Shown here: positions 46,761-59,652 of the stretch, one piece after another
Layout: each line of letters starts with the position of its first letter
Numbering within the stretch: the first letter of the stretch is position 1
Source: Coptis chinensis
Taxonomy: Eukaryota; Streptophyta; Magnoliopsida; Ranunculales; Ranunculaceae
Reading direction: 5' to 3'
Assembly: GCA_015680905.1 (NCBI GenBank)
Contig: CM027385.1
Location: 26,666,501 to 26,730,500, forward strand
Length of the DNA: 64,000 nt
The notes under the pieces: generated by a model
Told to the model about the DNA's origin: nothing
Database searches by the model: none
What the model saw: only the letters and a program-made list of their open reading frames with translations
Translations under genes and position numbers: made by a program

Positions 46761-48208
46761 AAGGAAGGAAATGGATATTCAAAAGGACAAGTCTGAGATA
46801 ATAGAGTCTTCATATTATGTAACTTAGAGAAAACCTTGTTATTTTCTTTTGCTTCTATACTTTGTTTCCATCCTTAGCCATATTTTTTTTTTTCTTTTCT
46901 TTGGCTTTTGACTCCCTTTTATTCTATTTTTGGAGTTTTTATTTATTTCTATTTTTTTTTTTCTTTTCCTTGGATGGAAACTTCTTTTCTTTTTCTGAAG
47001 CAACTAACTAATTTTTGTTTACACGGGTTTTTTCTTCTTTCTTCACTCATTCTATTCTCGGACTTATTCTAAATTGGGTAGGTTGATTTATTTTTTTTAT
47101 TTTGTTTTTGTTTTTGTAACAGGGGTAAAGGATTTGTGGTTTATGGAAGGCTAAAGAAAGGCTCGAGGGCTTAACTAGCGGAAAATAATTCATAGGTTTG
47201 AATTTCTGGCTATATCGATCCAAAGAGGGCCTAAATTCTCGCTTAGGATATGGCATAGTGATCAAACAAGTGGGCGTGTGATATCTCTATCCGATTTTAC
47301 TTCTCCCTTGTGTCATTTCTCAAATGTTTGGCTCATATACGACTTTCGGCTATATTCTCACAGGATTTGTAGAATAAGTACTCTAGCCTAGATTTGAAAC
47401 TTTCTCGCTAACAATCATAGATACTCATGTAATATATTTATAGATAGATCACGAGATTATTACCTACATATTAATCTAAGTTTCTAACAATTATTTCGAT
47501 GCAAAAGCTACGTGACACTTCTAGATTGTTAAGAGCATAGAGAAAGAAAACAATACCAATATTCCTAAGTGTATAGCATAACTTATTTATTTATATTTTT
47601 GAATTTTAAAAATTTTAACTAGAAAACAAATGCATATTATACATATCTATATCCTAACAGATGCCTTAATTACACGTGTTTCTATGCCCCCAAACAAGAA
47701 TCATGCTTTGTCCTCAAAGTATTGTAAATAAAGAGGGTAGGAAAAATACCATGGAAACGCGTGAAATTCTGGAACATCTGCAAAACAAGGTTAGAACATA
47801 CTAATATAGAAAATAAAAAACTGACGCAACTCTATAAGAGTTCCACCCATTATGGGGTTAACAGAATTAAATTGCTTGGGACATAAGTAGACACTAACTG
47901 AAACTAAAAACTTACCATATCTCCCGCTTATGCATCCTCCTCCTCGTTAACGAGACGAGGTTCCTTCGCATCCTGCCAGTCCATTATAATTTGCCAAGCT
48001 TGACGCCATTTATCATCGACTAATGCTAACTTTGTTAAGTGTTATCATAATGCGATGGGATGTGCCGGGGGCAACCAAATGAGGCTGCACCCGCCATCCC
48101 GCCAAGTCATTATTCGCGAATGAGCGAACCACCCAATTGGTGGGTCTCATGACTTCAACCCTTTTCCAATCGGTGAATTGTGCACATAATTCAGGGTAAA
48201 CAACTACA
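46761..48208 (-). other. AthC spacer after aORF2
   Basis: No gene. T-rich low-complexity stretches lie at 46860-46990 and 47085-47120. The layout parallels 22461-23935 in AthB. Confidence 0.4.
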
Positions 48209-48880
48209 TTATGATGCGGTGACCAAAATAGGCATAAGAAGATACTTATGCCTCATGCTTTGGGCTCTCTTAAGACTAGCGACTAAAACTTCGGGGATGT
48301 CATATCGGCGCCCCTCGCCTAAAGCGAGGAAAATGTCACCAGCAGTACTGTTTGTAGAAATGAACTGCCATTCCCCCAAAATATTCATCAGGATGAATAA
48401 CATGGTGGTGCCTACGTTTAGGGAAAGGCTACCAAGGGCAATGCTATATCGCCCCTGGTCCATTACTCGAAATACCCCTCCCCCATAATACTCATGGAAA
48501 TATATATAATCATACAGGTATGCATTATCGGTCATATATGCCCATGTGTGAACAGGATCAGGTATTGGTAATCCATTAACTAAAGCGACCACATTTTTAT
48601 CGAATTGATGTGTCGTGTCCTCGACTACGACAGAGAATTCTTGTTCTCCATCCTGATTACAATAGAATTTAACATGGTCGTAGAAATAAGCAGTAAGCTG
48701 TGGTGAATATGAATCGTCATCACTTACCAGTAGATGACGCCATCCTACTTCTTGCGGGATTCTTTAGCCGGAACCAATGTCCATAGGTCTCGGTGCCCAA
48801 CACATCTTTGAAGGACTGTTCAAGTATGACTATAGGAGATGTCATCACAATAACTCTTTGAATAGCTCCACAAAAATCCT
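48209..48880 (-). pseudogene. AthC accessory ORF aORF2, partial
   Basis: The open frame is 48592-48209, with the shared block YSIALGSLSLNVGTTMLFIL then MNILGEWQFISTNSTAGDIF and LALGEGRRYDIPE. Upstream in other frames to about 48880 there are broken pieces (FYDHVKFYCNQDGEQEF) that line up with AthA and AthB aORF2. Therefore the N-terminal part is frameshifted. The role is unknown. Confidence 0.55.
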
Positions 48881-49672
48881 AGAATGATCGTCTGAAATTT
48901 GAATTTTTCGCGTTCCGGAAGGCGGTATGGAATCTTCGGGTAGAAGCGGTCGCTCGCTCGTGTGTTAATGATTTTATAGTGTTTTGAAGCGGTCGCTCAG
49001 GAGGGGGCGGTGGGCGCTCGACAAAATTTTTGAAAATGTAAAGGGCGAGGAAGCTGCCTCGAAGAATTTGAAACCGGAGTTTAGAGCAAAAAGAAAGAAA
49101 ACTTGGAGTGGAAGGTGCGGGATGATGGTGGGATGTATTGTGGTTTGTTAGTGTAGAAAGGATGGAGTTTAAATAGGTTAGGAGCTTCCAAAATGAATCG
49201 GGAAGTTCCCTATTTGTTTGAAGGCAATTTCCGGAAATAGGAAAATTCCCAAAACCGTAAACGGAAACAAGCCATTTTCATGATTTCCTAAAAATTCTGG
49301 TATCTTTCATACTGGATTTAGAATAGGAACTTCTAAACTCTCGTAGATTTCATGCTACCACCACACAAGTCATAGATATGCCGATATCGGCCAAATTATC
49401 AAGCTTTCCTCCAAGACAACTTAACATATATATGATCATATAACGACTTATGCTCGGTCTAAATATTTCCACCCACAAACAAGTCGGGAAGGTGGGATAA
49501 ATGATAAAACAAGCAGTACTCGAAAATAACCAATTATATTAAAAATAAAATAAAATAAAAATCCAAAGAACATTAAATAAACACATTACTATTTAAATTT
49601 AACTACTGAATTAAAATCCTTCTAATAAAATGAAATTATGAAATAACAGCGAACTCCAACTGAGGTGAACAC
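48881..49672 (-). other. AthC spacer between aORF1 and aORF2
   Basis: No gene. The word agcggtcgctc recurs at about 48946 and 48986 and, in the AthC leader, near 57727. It looks like a leader for aORF2. Confidence 0.35.
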
Positions 49673-50841
49673 CTAGTTTTGTGATGATGATGGACCCTGA
49701 GATGGAGATTGGCTCTGGGATGGAGAATGATTTGAACCATCTGTCCTTCGGCGACGACGCTCATGCCTGTCGGACTCGGTTGAAACAGAGTCCTCCACGG
49801 GTGGCATCGCGTCGTAGCATCTATTCGAACAAGCGTTGGGTTTCCATCTCGATACCGAAATCGCGCATCTTTGGGTTTGTTGTTCTTTGGTGGATAGTCT
49901 CCATGTTAGACAAGATATCGTCGAGAACCCCTTCGAGCATTTCAAATCTCCTCTCGAAGGTTCCCTTGCTTCTTTTGAACTACTATCGTCTATTTGGGAT
50001 ATCTCCACAAATACCATAAATGCACCATAAAGGCGTTTTTGCAACACTTGCATCGTTCTACATTAGAATTACACTTCTCTAATGCATCTTCATCCAACCA
50101 TGTCATATCTTCCCTTTCATCCTCCGACTCATCCATTTTTTCTTCAGACAACGGCCAAGTCTCTTGGATGCAATCTGTATAGATACTTGCATTAGAATGC
50201 AATTTGATCTTAATAGGAGCAGATCTTGCGACAGCTCTAAAGAAGAGCATGATCTTAGTGATCAATACGGGAAGAGGCGCTAAACTCTTCCCCACTCCTC
50301 GAATCACATTAAACATTAAATCAAGGATGCAGAAATTATACTTCTTTGTTTGCAAAATCCAGAGAACGTGCAGACATTGCAGGCCGATATCACTGACTTT
50401 GTCTTTCCCGAGGACGTTCCTACCAATCCACCGAACTCTGACCCGGTTGATTGGTTCTCGTGGTGGTGGCGGACGAATGGGATGTCGGATTGTATTCACC
50501 CTCCGCGACGGTATCCTTCATCAAAGTAGGAACTCCAAGTATAGTGGGATTCCTGAATTGTCGTTACTACTAGGTTGCTTTCAAAGCGTAATTCCTAATG
50601 ATTGACTAACAAGCCGTAGCGTTACTTCTCTCCGCGTTCCTCCTAACTTTATGAAAATCCTATCCCTTCCAATTCGCTTTTTATAAAACTGTTCTACCAA
50701 ATCATAGTGATAGAACTCCTCGGTTGAGTACCACAGTCCGTTCCAATGTCTCTTGAACATCTCCGAAGTCATAAAATGGCGCAAAAACTGAAAGCCGGAA
50801 GCAAAACGCGTGTTCGGCAAAATTTCGTCGTAAGTAGCCAT
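49673..50841 (-). pseudogene. AthC accessory aORF1, frameshifted
   Basis: It starts MATYDEILPNTRFASGFQFL at 50841; FHYDLVEQFYKK-type spacing (EEFYHYDLVEQFYKKRIGRD) and a VTLRLVSQSLGI end match the plant transposon protein type of domain. A frame change near 50580-50500 leads to the second part, open 50499-49990 (VRWIGRNVLGKDKVSDIGLQ; HVLWILQTKKYN), with an acidic stretch (DESEDEREDMTWLDEDALEK). A third frame, 50053-49673, ends in Ser/Gln-rich PSQSQSPSQGPSSSQN. It corresponds to both aORF1 copies in AthB. Function unknown. Confidence 0.6.
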
Positions 50842-51931
50842 TGTAATTTCTTAGACTACTAATGGTTTGTAGATCGGGGGGGCGAGTTTTGAAGAAAACT
50901 ACTAAAAGCGGCGTTGGTGGCGGTGGTGGTGGTGGTGGAAACTATAATTGTTGGTTGTTTTTGAAGTTGGGTTGGTGGTGATGATTGTTTAGAAGATTTA
51001 GGTGGATTTGATTTCCTTTGGTGTAGGTGTAGTTAGGTTTTCTTCCCTCTCTCTATATTTATTTTTTATTTTGGTTTCCAAAATTTAATTTAACTTGTAA
51101 CCGGCGGTTTGGGATTGAAGTGGAAACACTGTGCGTGCGGGTTGGGAAGGAAGGAGACGCGCAACGTGCGTGCGGGTTGGGCCCAAGCCCAGTTTGAATT
51201 CCGAAAATTTCCGATTTTTCGCGCAAATTCAAACTCAATTTGCCGCTTCGTTACTGGCCCGATTTTGGCGAATGAGTTATGGAAATGATCAGTAGAGAAT
51301 TTCCGATCCAATGATCCATAAAACACTCAATTCCAACCATGGGTGACGTATAAGAGGGTGGAAGAACGCCTCGAAGTGCGTGTGTGACGTAAGTTATGCG
51401 AACGAAGGAAATCTATGTTTAGATTACGTCAACCCAATTGAACTAATGGGCCTAAACAAAACCAATGGAAAGTTCGAACAATCCCGATGGAAAGATCGAC
51501 TGCCCACCCCCAAACAAATTTGTAAACACAAAATTTGATTTACAACGTGGGTCGTTTAAAGTCAGATTCCCAAGACTTGTTGGATTGCTATTTCTAGGAT
51601 TTTAAGAATTTTAATTTTATTTTTATTTGTTTATTATAAGAAACACGAAAAACAATAAATACATAATTCACTCCATAGAGGAACATGACTCAAAAGCCGA
51701 GAAAACATGCAAAAGTGGAAAACGTGAATTATGTGAACTGTGGACTTAGGATCCGGTACTTACAGCCACACACTCCATAGGGAGGGCCCGGTTACCTGAA
51801 TGGTGTACTTATCAGTATATGGAAATGAAAGTAAGTACACCAAATGACAAGGGTCACTCCTCATAGACAGGGTCCTGTAAAAGGACTTCCTCTACATCAG
51901 GGGACAGAAGTTCGTGAAAATGTTTTAACCG
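50842..51931 (-). other. AthC spacer between integrase and aORF1
   Basis: No gene. It has a short ggtggtggt run near 50917-50940. The part at 51700-51850 matches AthA 4235-4390 in inverse orientation. Confidence 0.5.
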
Positions 51932-52990
51932 TTAACCATTAACTTGAAAGGTACTGTTGTCATTTGGATTTACCAAGGTGATTGCCCCGTAAGGGGTGAC
52001 TTCAGTAACTAGAAAAGGGCCAGACCAACGGGTTTTTAGTTTGCCTGGGAAAACATGCAGACGGGAGTTGTAAAGCAAAACCTTTTGACCTACCACAAAC
52101 TCTTTGCGCAAGATATGCTTATCATGAACATGTTTCATGTTAGCTTTATAATCCTTCGCGAGATCGTACGAATCGCTACGGATTTCTTCAAGCTCATTCA
52201 ACTGCAACTTGCGTTTGACACCTGCCTCATCAATATTGAAGTTAAGGCTTTTTATAGCCCACAGAGAACGGTGCTCTAATTCAACGGGCAAATGACATGG
52301 TTTCCCAAAAACAAGTCTAAAGGGAGACATACCTATAGGAGTTTTGAAAGCAGTTCTATACGCCCATAAGGCATCCGATAGACGCTTTGACCAGTCTTTC
52401 CTATTAGGGTTTACAGTTGTTTCTAAAATCTTTTTGATTTTCCTATTAGAAACTTCTACTTGTCCGCTAGTTTGTGTGTAACTCCATACTTTTTCACTAG
52501 GGATGCAACAACTTTGTTGCAAAAATGTGTTCCACCATCACTAATGATGGCTTTAGGAATGCCAAACCGACAGAAAATATATTCTTTAATAAAAAATTCA
52601 ACGGTCTTATGGTCATTGCTACGGCAAGCTAGGGCCTCTATCCATTTAGACACGTAGTCCACGGCAACTAGAATATAAATGAAACCGTGGGAAACCGGGA
52701 AAGGACCCATGAAATCAATGCCCCAAACATCGAAAATTTCTACGATCAAGATTGGATTTAATGGCATCATATTACGTTTCGTAATTCGCCCAAGTTGTTG
52801 GCAACGTATACACGTCTTGCAATGCACTTGGGCATCCTTAAAAAGGGTAGGCCAATAAAATCCACATTGTAGAACTTTAGCGCCTGTTTTCATCCCACTA
52901 AAATGTCCACCACACTCTTTGTCATGGCAGAACGATAGAATTTCATTATATTCCCACTGGGGAATACAACGACGAATAATAACTGATCCG
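51932..52990 (-). pseudogene. AthC integrase, short deletion in the core
   Basis: The N-terminal half, open 52893-52456, has the zinc module (CKTCIRCQQLGR), DFMGPFPVSHGF and [11 protein letters not shown]. At about 52490 roughly nine codons (the stretch before QTSGQVE) are lost with a frameshift. The rest continues in the frame 52522-51932 with [20 protein letters not shown], which carries the catalytic Glu position, and [16 protein letters not shown]. The HHCC histidines upstream of 52893 fall in another frame. Confidence 0.88.
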
Positions 52991-53103
52991 CGACAATACT
53001 TAAAAGGTAGGGCTCATCCCAGTAGTATAACTTAACTTTCGCCAAAAACTTTTACGTTCATTCCTTGACCAATTATAAGGCATAACATCAGCCGCTAGAT
53101 AAT

Positions 53104-54330
53104 TTACAATGTCGCGATACCATGGTCTTTGAAAAAAATGGCATACAGATGCTCATCAGGAGAAGAGTCCGATATGGACTCAGAATCAGTCTGATCGTCG
53201 TTTGTGAGTCTAGATAAGTGGTCGGCAACTACGTTTTCGACCCCTCTTTTGTCCTTTATTTCTAATGTGAACTCTTGCAGGAGAAGGATCCATCGGATTA
53301 ATCTCTGCTTAGCATCCTTCTTTGCAAGAAGGTACTTAAGGGCTGCATGGTCCGTGTAAACTAAAGTTTTAGAACCAACCAAATAAGGACGAAACTTATC
53401 TAAAGCGTAAATGACGGCTAAGAATTCTTTTTCTGTAGTTGAATAATTTCGTTGAGCATCGTTTAATGTTTTACTAGCATAATAAATGACAGTGGACTTA
53501 TTATCTAGTTTTTGTCCCAAGACTGCACCAACTGCATAGTCACTAGCATCACACATGAGTTCGAAAGGTTTAGACCAATTGGGAGGCTGTATAATTGGTG
53601 CAGAGGTTAGGGCGGCTTTTAAAGTTTCAAAAGCCTGCTTACAATTAAAATTAAAATCAAAGATTGCATCTTTCAATAGCAGATTAGTTAAAGGCCTAGC
53701 TATTTTTGAGAAGTCTTTAATAAATCGCCTATAAAAACCTACATGGCCTAGAAAGGCTCTAATATCACGGACAGTCCGTGGTTTAGGCAGAGTCGCTATC
53801 TTATCTAGTTTGGCCTTATCTACTTCGATGCCATCACTAGATACAATGTGACCTAGTACTATGCCCTTTTTCACCATGAAATGACACTTTTCCCAGTTTA
53901 AAACGAGGCTCTTTTCTTCACACCTTGTCAAAACCTTAGACAGGTTAGACAAACAGTCTATGAAGGAGTCTCCATAGATAGAAAAATCATCCATGAAAAC
54001 TTCCATAAAGCGCTCTACCATGTCACTAAATATATGAAGCATACACCGCTAGAAGGTTCGGGAGCATTACAAAGGCCAAAAGGCATTCGTTTATAGGCAT
54101 ACGTTCCAAAGGGACATGTGAAGGTAGTCTTTTCTTGGTCATCAATATCAATAATAATCTGAAAATAGCCCGAGTAGCCATCGAAAACAACAAAAAAGCA
54201 TGGCCAGCTAGGCGTCGAGCATTTGATCTATAAAAGGTAAAGGAAAGTGATCCTTTTCGTGTCATAGCATTTAAACGTCTCAGAATCAATACAGATCCTC
54301 CATTTCATAGGACCTTGTGTGACAACATAG
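53104..54330 (-). pseudogene. AthC reverse transcriptase and RNase H
   Basis: The longest frame, 54042-53104 (312 residues), starts in RT ([20 protein letters not shown], catalytic FMDD), continues with [39 protein letters not shown] and the RNase H motifs [40 protein letters not shown] and [13 protein letters not shown] to VADHLSRL. The RT N-terminal palm part is in a different frame (54289-54026), with damage at RAIFRLLLI. One frameshift therefore separates fingers/palm from the active site. RNase H is unbroken here, unlike in AthB. Confidence 0.9.
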
Positions 54331-55460
54331 TCACCCTTTCGTTCTACGAACCATGGTAACTCCTGATTTCTTAGGAACTACATGAATGGGGCTGACCCAT
54401 TCGCTATCAGAGATTGGGTATATGATACCCGCATCGAGTAATTGTAAGACTTCTTCCCTAACCACCTCTTTCATGGCAGGGTTCAAGCGACGCTGAGGTT
54501 CGCGAGAAGTCTTCGCGTTATCCTCCAAATGGATACGATGAGTGCAAACACTAGGGTCAATTCCTTTAATGTCAGCTAGGGACCAACCAATCGCAGACCG
54601 GTGTTCCCTAATCACTCGGATTAAACGTGTCTCTTCATCCTTAGATAACAGAGAAGATATAATTAACGGATGACTACCATCCGGATCGAGTTGAATATAT
54701 TTTAACTCTGGGGGAAGGGGTTTAAGCACTGGGGTAAAAGGAAAATCAATAGATGTTTCGTCGAGGTCCTCATTTTGCATAATGAATACTTGCTTAGGTA
54801 GCAAGTCTTCATACTCAATATGTGGAGCAACCGAAGTGTCTACAATTGGTGTGGACTCAAGGATGGTGTTGACTTCCTCTAAGTAGGAGTCATTTACAAA
54901 ATCTGACTTTCCAAAAGAAAGGAATTTGTACATATTGTTTTCAGGAAATGTGTTGTTAAAATAATCTTGAGCTAAGCTCTCGATCATGCTAACCTCCCCA
55001 TCTATAGGCGAATCGGTAACTGTTTCATCATTTTAAAACATTTACCTCAACCGTGAGATGGCCAAAAGATAAGGACATCTTACCATCGCGGCAATTAATA
55101 AGTGCGTTGGCGGTTGCTAAAAAAAAGGCCCTAAGATGATCGGTACATAGTCATTAGCGACTTACGTATCGAGGATAACAAAATCCAGCGGGATAGTAGA
55201 AATCCTGAACCTTAACAAGCACGCGTTTTCCACTACACCCTTAGGATACTTAATAGACACGTCCGCTAATTGCAACGCGTTATTTTTGTAGGTTGCATTT
55301 CTGTAGACCTATTTGTTTATACAAGTAATACGAGAGTAAGTTAAAGTTAACGCCCCGTGTCTAATAAAGCGGTCGCCGTGTGGGAATCTCCTAAGGTGCA
55401 TTTTATAGAGGGACGACCGAGTGGTCCTTGTACTTAACAATTCCATTATTTTTGGATAAA
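54331..55460 (-). pseudogene. AthC protease and RT entry, indel-rich
   Basis: 54987-54331 is open and carries the acidic linker, the entry IGWSLADIKGIDPSVCTHRI and REEVLQLLDAGIIYPISDS with WVSPIHVVPKKSG. Between about 55000 and 55460 the protease is still recognisable (ATALLDTG near 55360) but the frame breaks right after the catalytic DTG. More one- or two-base indels follow every 50-100 bp. Protease cannot be made. Confidence 0.8.
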
Positions 55461-57494
55461 GTTGGGAATTGTTCGGTTAAAAAGCGTCTTTAGGTATGTT
55501 GGTCTTCGCCCTAGTAGTGCACAACTCTTTTAGAAACTTAGCGTGATTAGGTAGCTTTTAATAGCTTCGAGAAAAGGAAGGTTTATCGTTAGATTTTGAA
55601 AACGCGTTCCTAATCTCCTCGAAGTTGGTATCCCTGGTTAGCATGGCTAATTTTTGAGGGAACGGTGGTTTCGCTCTATATTTAGCGTATGGCTCGACTT
55701 GATGTGTAACCTTGGCTTTCTATTTCTTAGGTTGTGGTTTAACTGGTACCTCTACAGTGGTAGGTCCTTCAGTTTCTATTTCGGTATCTAGTTCGATATC
55801 CGGTGTAGGGAGTACTGATGGGGTAACTATAGGCATAGTTACTTTGTTATCAACCACTTTTCCAGAGCGGAGAGTGGTGATGGCATTTAGGTCACCTACT
55901 ATTGTCGTTTCCGTACTAGTATTACCGTTTACCTCAAAGGCTGTGTTTGTTGTTTTAGGGTTTGGTATCGCTTTGTCCCGAAAACGCCTTTTGGTTGGGT
56001 TTTCTCTTGGGCTAACTGTTGTATGCCCTGATTTATGGATTGTAATATCTGTTGGTTTGATTGAGTCATTGATTGGAAAAGTTGTTGGGTAACCTGTATA
56101 AAGGCGTCGATACGGCCCGGTTGTGTAGGTGTAGTAGTCACAGGTGGTGCGACTGGAACTATCTCACGTTGATTATTTATGGGTGGGTTTTGATAGTTAC
56201 TATTGTTAACCGGAACGATACCTCTATTGGTATTATAACTATTATAATTATTCTGACCTTGTGCTACACCTTGTCGTGGTTGCGCTTGGTTGTTATAATT
56301 ATTATAATTTCCTTGACCTTGTGCCTGTCCTTGCCTAGGTGGAGCTTGATTATAGTTGTTTGTTTGCCTAGCATTTTGGTTATTAAAGCCTGGAGTTGTA
56401 ACTTGTTGATTGTTTCGCCAACTAAAGTTGGGATGTTGTCTCCATGGGGCATTAGGAATAGGATAGTTATTAATGGAGCAAACATTATCTTGCTCTAATT
56501 GTTGTTGTTCATAGGCGAGAGGACAATAGGAGTCAGGGTGCTCAGGACTCAAACAGAAATTACATGGGTTGGAGTTGACATTCATGACGGGAATAGGCTT
56601 TTGTTGAATAGAAATAGCCTCTACTTTTTTAGTTAGAGATTCGATTAAATTTTTAAGTTCTGGGTCGGGTTTCATCTCAAACATACCGGGCGGCCTTAAG
56701 CTGTTGAAGAAGAACTAGCTAGGCGGGGATATCATCACCTCCAATTGTTTATTGCGTTTAGTTTGTTCTTCTAAAAATTTGTAAGCCTCCGAGGCTCCTT
56801 TACTTAGGAAACTACCCCCATTCATTATGTCAAGGACTTCTTTATGGTGATGTTGAAGTCCTTTGAAAAAGGCACGAACTAACGTGTCTTTTGCTAGGTT
56901 ATGGTGTGGACACTCTATAAGCAGATCGGTGAAATGATTCCGAGCCTCAGAAAATGATTCATGAGGGTTTTGTCGGAAGAAATGAATCTTGGAAAGCATT
57001 TCATCTGTCTTTAGGGGTGGGTAAAAATATATCATAAATAGCTGAACAAGTTTAGCCCACGAGTCCCGACTTAGGCTTTGGGCGTTAACCAAGAAGACGC
57101 CTTTATCGGGCTAAGGTGAAGGGAAATACCCTCGGTTTAATTTGTTCCGCAACCAACCGTAGGATGATGGAATGTTGTAAGGACTTGTTCAATCCTAATG
57201 TGTGTGTTGGTAAGGTTTTTCATGGCCTAAACCATGGAAAACGGGTAACAAATTAAATATGTTTGGGAGAATTCGAAAATCCCCCACTGGGTCTGCTAGA
57301 ACGATGCAAGATTTAGGGCTATCGCTCAAAGCTTTGTACAAGTCGGAGAGAGGAGTCTCTCTTTCTTCAACCATTATGTCAGGTATGGTTGGTGGGATAG
57401 TAGTTAGAGGTGTAGTGATTGGTATACTCGATATGTTTGTTTGTTGACGGTTAATTACGTTCGGTGTTTTTCTCCGACCAGACCTTAATCTCAT
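55461..57494 (-). pseudogene. AthC gag, three frames
   Basis: The ATG at 57494 (MRLRSGRRKTPNVINRQQTN) starts the first frame, open to 57195. The second, 57092-56715, covers the capsid C-terminal part (FRQNPHESFSEARNHFTDLL; IMNGGSFLSKGASEAYKFLE). The third, 56684-55929, has the CCHC knuckle CNFCLSPEHPDSYC and a tail with an internal duplication (APPRQGQ...NYNNYNN then QPRQGVAQGQNNYNSYN). Further gag-protease linker text to 55461 is in broken frames. Start and order match AthA. Confidence 0.87.
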
Positions 57495-57963
57495 GCAAGT
57501 CTAAGTCTAAACACGAAAACAATCCAAACAATCTTGATATATTAGTATGAACCTCTAACTGGAGATGCGAGGTATGGAAGAAAGGAATACCTGATAGCGT
57601 CCTTGCTTCGCTTATGAATAGCGTCTTGTTTACGCGTGTTGATGTAAATAACAACTTAGAACACTGAAAAAAACTTAAAAATCGAAGTTGAAACAAACTG
57701 TAGAAATCCAAAAATTTTGCATGGGAGCGGTCGCTCCTTGTCCACTTAGTGGCTGGTGGTCGCTTTGGTATGGTATGCGAATTAAAGTCACAGACTATAG
57801 GGGCAGCGCGCTTCTTATAAGCTAATCGCGGTGTAATTTCGTCCCGAATTTTTCAGCGGCTGAAACGAATAACCACAAGTATGAATCAAACAAGGGTGGG
57901 TGGGTTTAATGGGACTTAAAAATGACTAATTCTACTATGAAAACAATGCTAAAGTGCAACTAA
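57495..57963 (-). other. AthC leader
   Basis: Untranslated region between PBS and gag. It contains the gggtgggtgggtttaatggg stretch that also occurs near 735-755 (inverse) in AthA and near 63880 in AthD. Confidence 0.6.
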
Positions 57964-57979
57964 GATGGCAGCGGCGCCA
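57964..57979 (-). promoter_or_regulatory. AthC primer binding site (tRNA-Asp type)
   Basis: The minus strand reads TGGCGCCGCTGCCATC two bases after the LTR end. The first 13 bases fit the TGGCGCCGTTGCC that Athila elements use (complement of tRNA-Asp 3' end) with one change. Confidence 0.8.
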
Positions 57980-57981
57980 TT

Positions 57982-59349
57982 TGATAAACATAAAATGAAT
58001 AGCTTACCTACGAAATGAACGATGAAATCAAAACGTAAGTAAACTAAACTGTTTACGTGTTTATATTTATCAAAGTTTCCTACTCTCAATTCTATCGAAA
58101 TAGAGTGGAGTAACAAATTCGTTCCACTCCTAGTGCTCTAGCATGTAATGTTTTCTAATCTAATTACTCAGTCTTAAGTCAATGAGAGCTTTACGAAGGT
58201 GATATACTACGATACTTACTGAATTTGATTACTAACATAGATTCTTGTATCTCGATTCTTACGTTCTTACGGCAAGAAATTCGAGTTCTAATCCCTAGTG
58301 TTCATGGCATTTCTACCGAGTACTAACTAGCATGTGAGGTCGTCCACCCATTCTCATGGCGAATCACGACCTTCTAGATTGGAATAGATTCTACAATGTT
58401 TCTACACTATACCACTAAGTTTTCATCAAGGCTTCATCAACCCCTCTAATTGAGGTTTTAGCCTTGAGTCATCAAACCATCATTTCCCATTTCATTATAA
58501 CTACACATCATATTAAAATTCTAACTTAACTAAATTAACTAACAATGGTTCAATCTATTTAAACTACGGAATGATAATCAACAAGAATTAAAATCAGATC
58601 TATAAATTGAAATAACACAATTCGAAATTGAGAAAACTACTATTTTATTTATCTAATCAATCAAGAACAATGATTCAAAGACTTAATCTAAAACAAGAAT
58701 TGAAAATGGAACTAAAGCTTAATTTAATTAATGAAAACAGATCTAGAATTATCTATATTATTTTAGGTCTAACTAGCTACCATTAACAAAGAGCTAAACT
58801 TTGGTTTTTATACTTTCAGATCCAAAAATCGTGCATGGGCTTGGAGCCATGTTTTGGGCCGCAGAATCGTGCCCAAAACCCAATTCTTTCAGTCCAAAAA
58901 GGCCTCTTCAGCTGCAGTTGGCTTCCACAGACTTTTCGTCCACTTCTGCTACTCCGATTGGGTCAAGGCTTGGACCATTGGAAATCTCTTTCCGAGCCGG
59001 TCGTTTTGACATAAGGTAAGCCCCATTCCGAGGTCTGAGTCCAAAGATACGGCCTTCGGAAGTTCTGCTGACTTGTGTGCTGTTTCAGCCCGTATCGACT
59101 TTTCAGCTTTTGACCGGGCTTTAGGAAGGCTTTGTCTTCTTGAATCTTTGCCTTTAATCATGGAACTACTTAGTAACCGACCTTTGCTCCTTTATCTCGC
59201 TAAAGTGGCACATTTCTGCACATAATGGACTTTGAAACCTGAAATGCATAAAAACACGTAATCAGTGTTAACTCTTAATTATTACTCACATAATTGGTCT
59301 AAAAGTATGACTGTTACAGGGTTAAAACTACAGTTTTGGGCTCTTATCA
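57982..59349 (-). repeat. AthC 5' LTR
   Basis: 1368 bp, ends TGATAA/TTATCA, paired with 44644-46111. About 100 bp are deleted after the gatttgattact at 58222. Confidence 0.93.
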
Positions 59350-59499
59350 GAGAGAAGAGGAGGGAGTGGAGAGGAGAGAAAGAGATCGAGGTTATGTTTT
59401 ATGTTTCGATGAAATAATGAGCGCGATTTTATTTCGTTTCTCTCTTTCGCCAAAATTTCAAGTTTCTAACGCTTAACCTACGGTTTGCTCTAATTTGAA

Positions 59500-59652
59500 A
59501 GCGTTAGAATTTAATTCTTGGAATTCCTCCGAATTAAAGCAACACTTATCAACATTCGCAACACTTATATAGCGTAGGCAACTTACCAATGCTAAAAAAG
59601 TGTTGCAAAGCAAAAAAGGTGCGTGTTGCAAATAGCCTGTTATGGTGTAGTG
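59500..59652. repeat. CACTA right subterminal region and terminal repeat
   Basis: Contains gcaacacttat-type words (59540, 59558), gtgttgcaa (59603, 59627) and the reverse complement of the 28-bp left terminus ending TAGTG at 59652. Confidence 0.75.

Larger units (their letters stand above)
44644..59349 (-). mobile_element. AthC: complete 14.7-kb Athila-like Ty3/Gypsy element
   Basis: Both LTRs end TGATAA...TTATCA, and the 5-bp duplication GAGAG lies at 44639-44643 and 59350-59354. The order on the minus strand: 5' LTR, tRNA-Asp-type PBS, leader, gag, protease, RT, RNase H, integrase, aORF1, aORF2, hairpin block, polypurine tract, 3' LTR. It is the same family as AthA (gag almost colinear, including the Asn-rich tail) and AthD (LTR). 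Coding parts are broken in many places. It sits 303 bp from the right end of the CACTA element. Confidence 0.95.
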
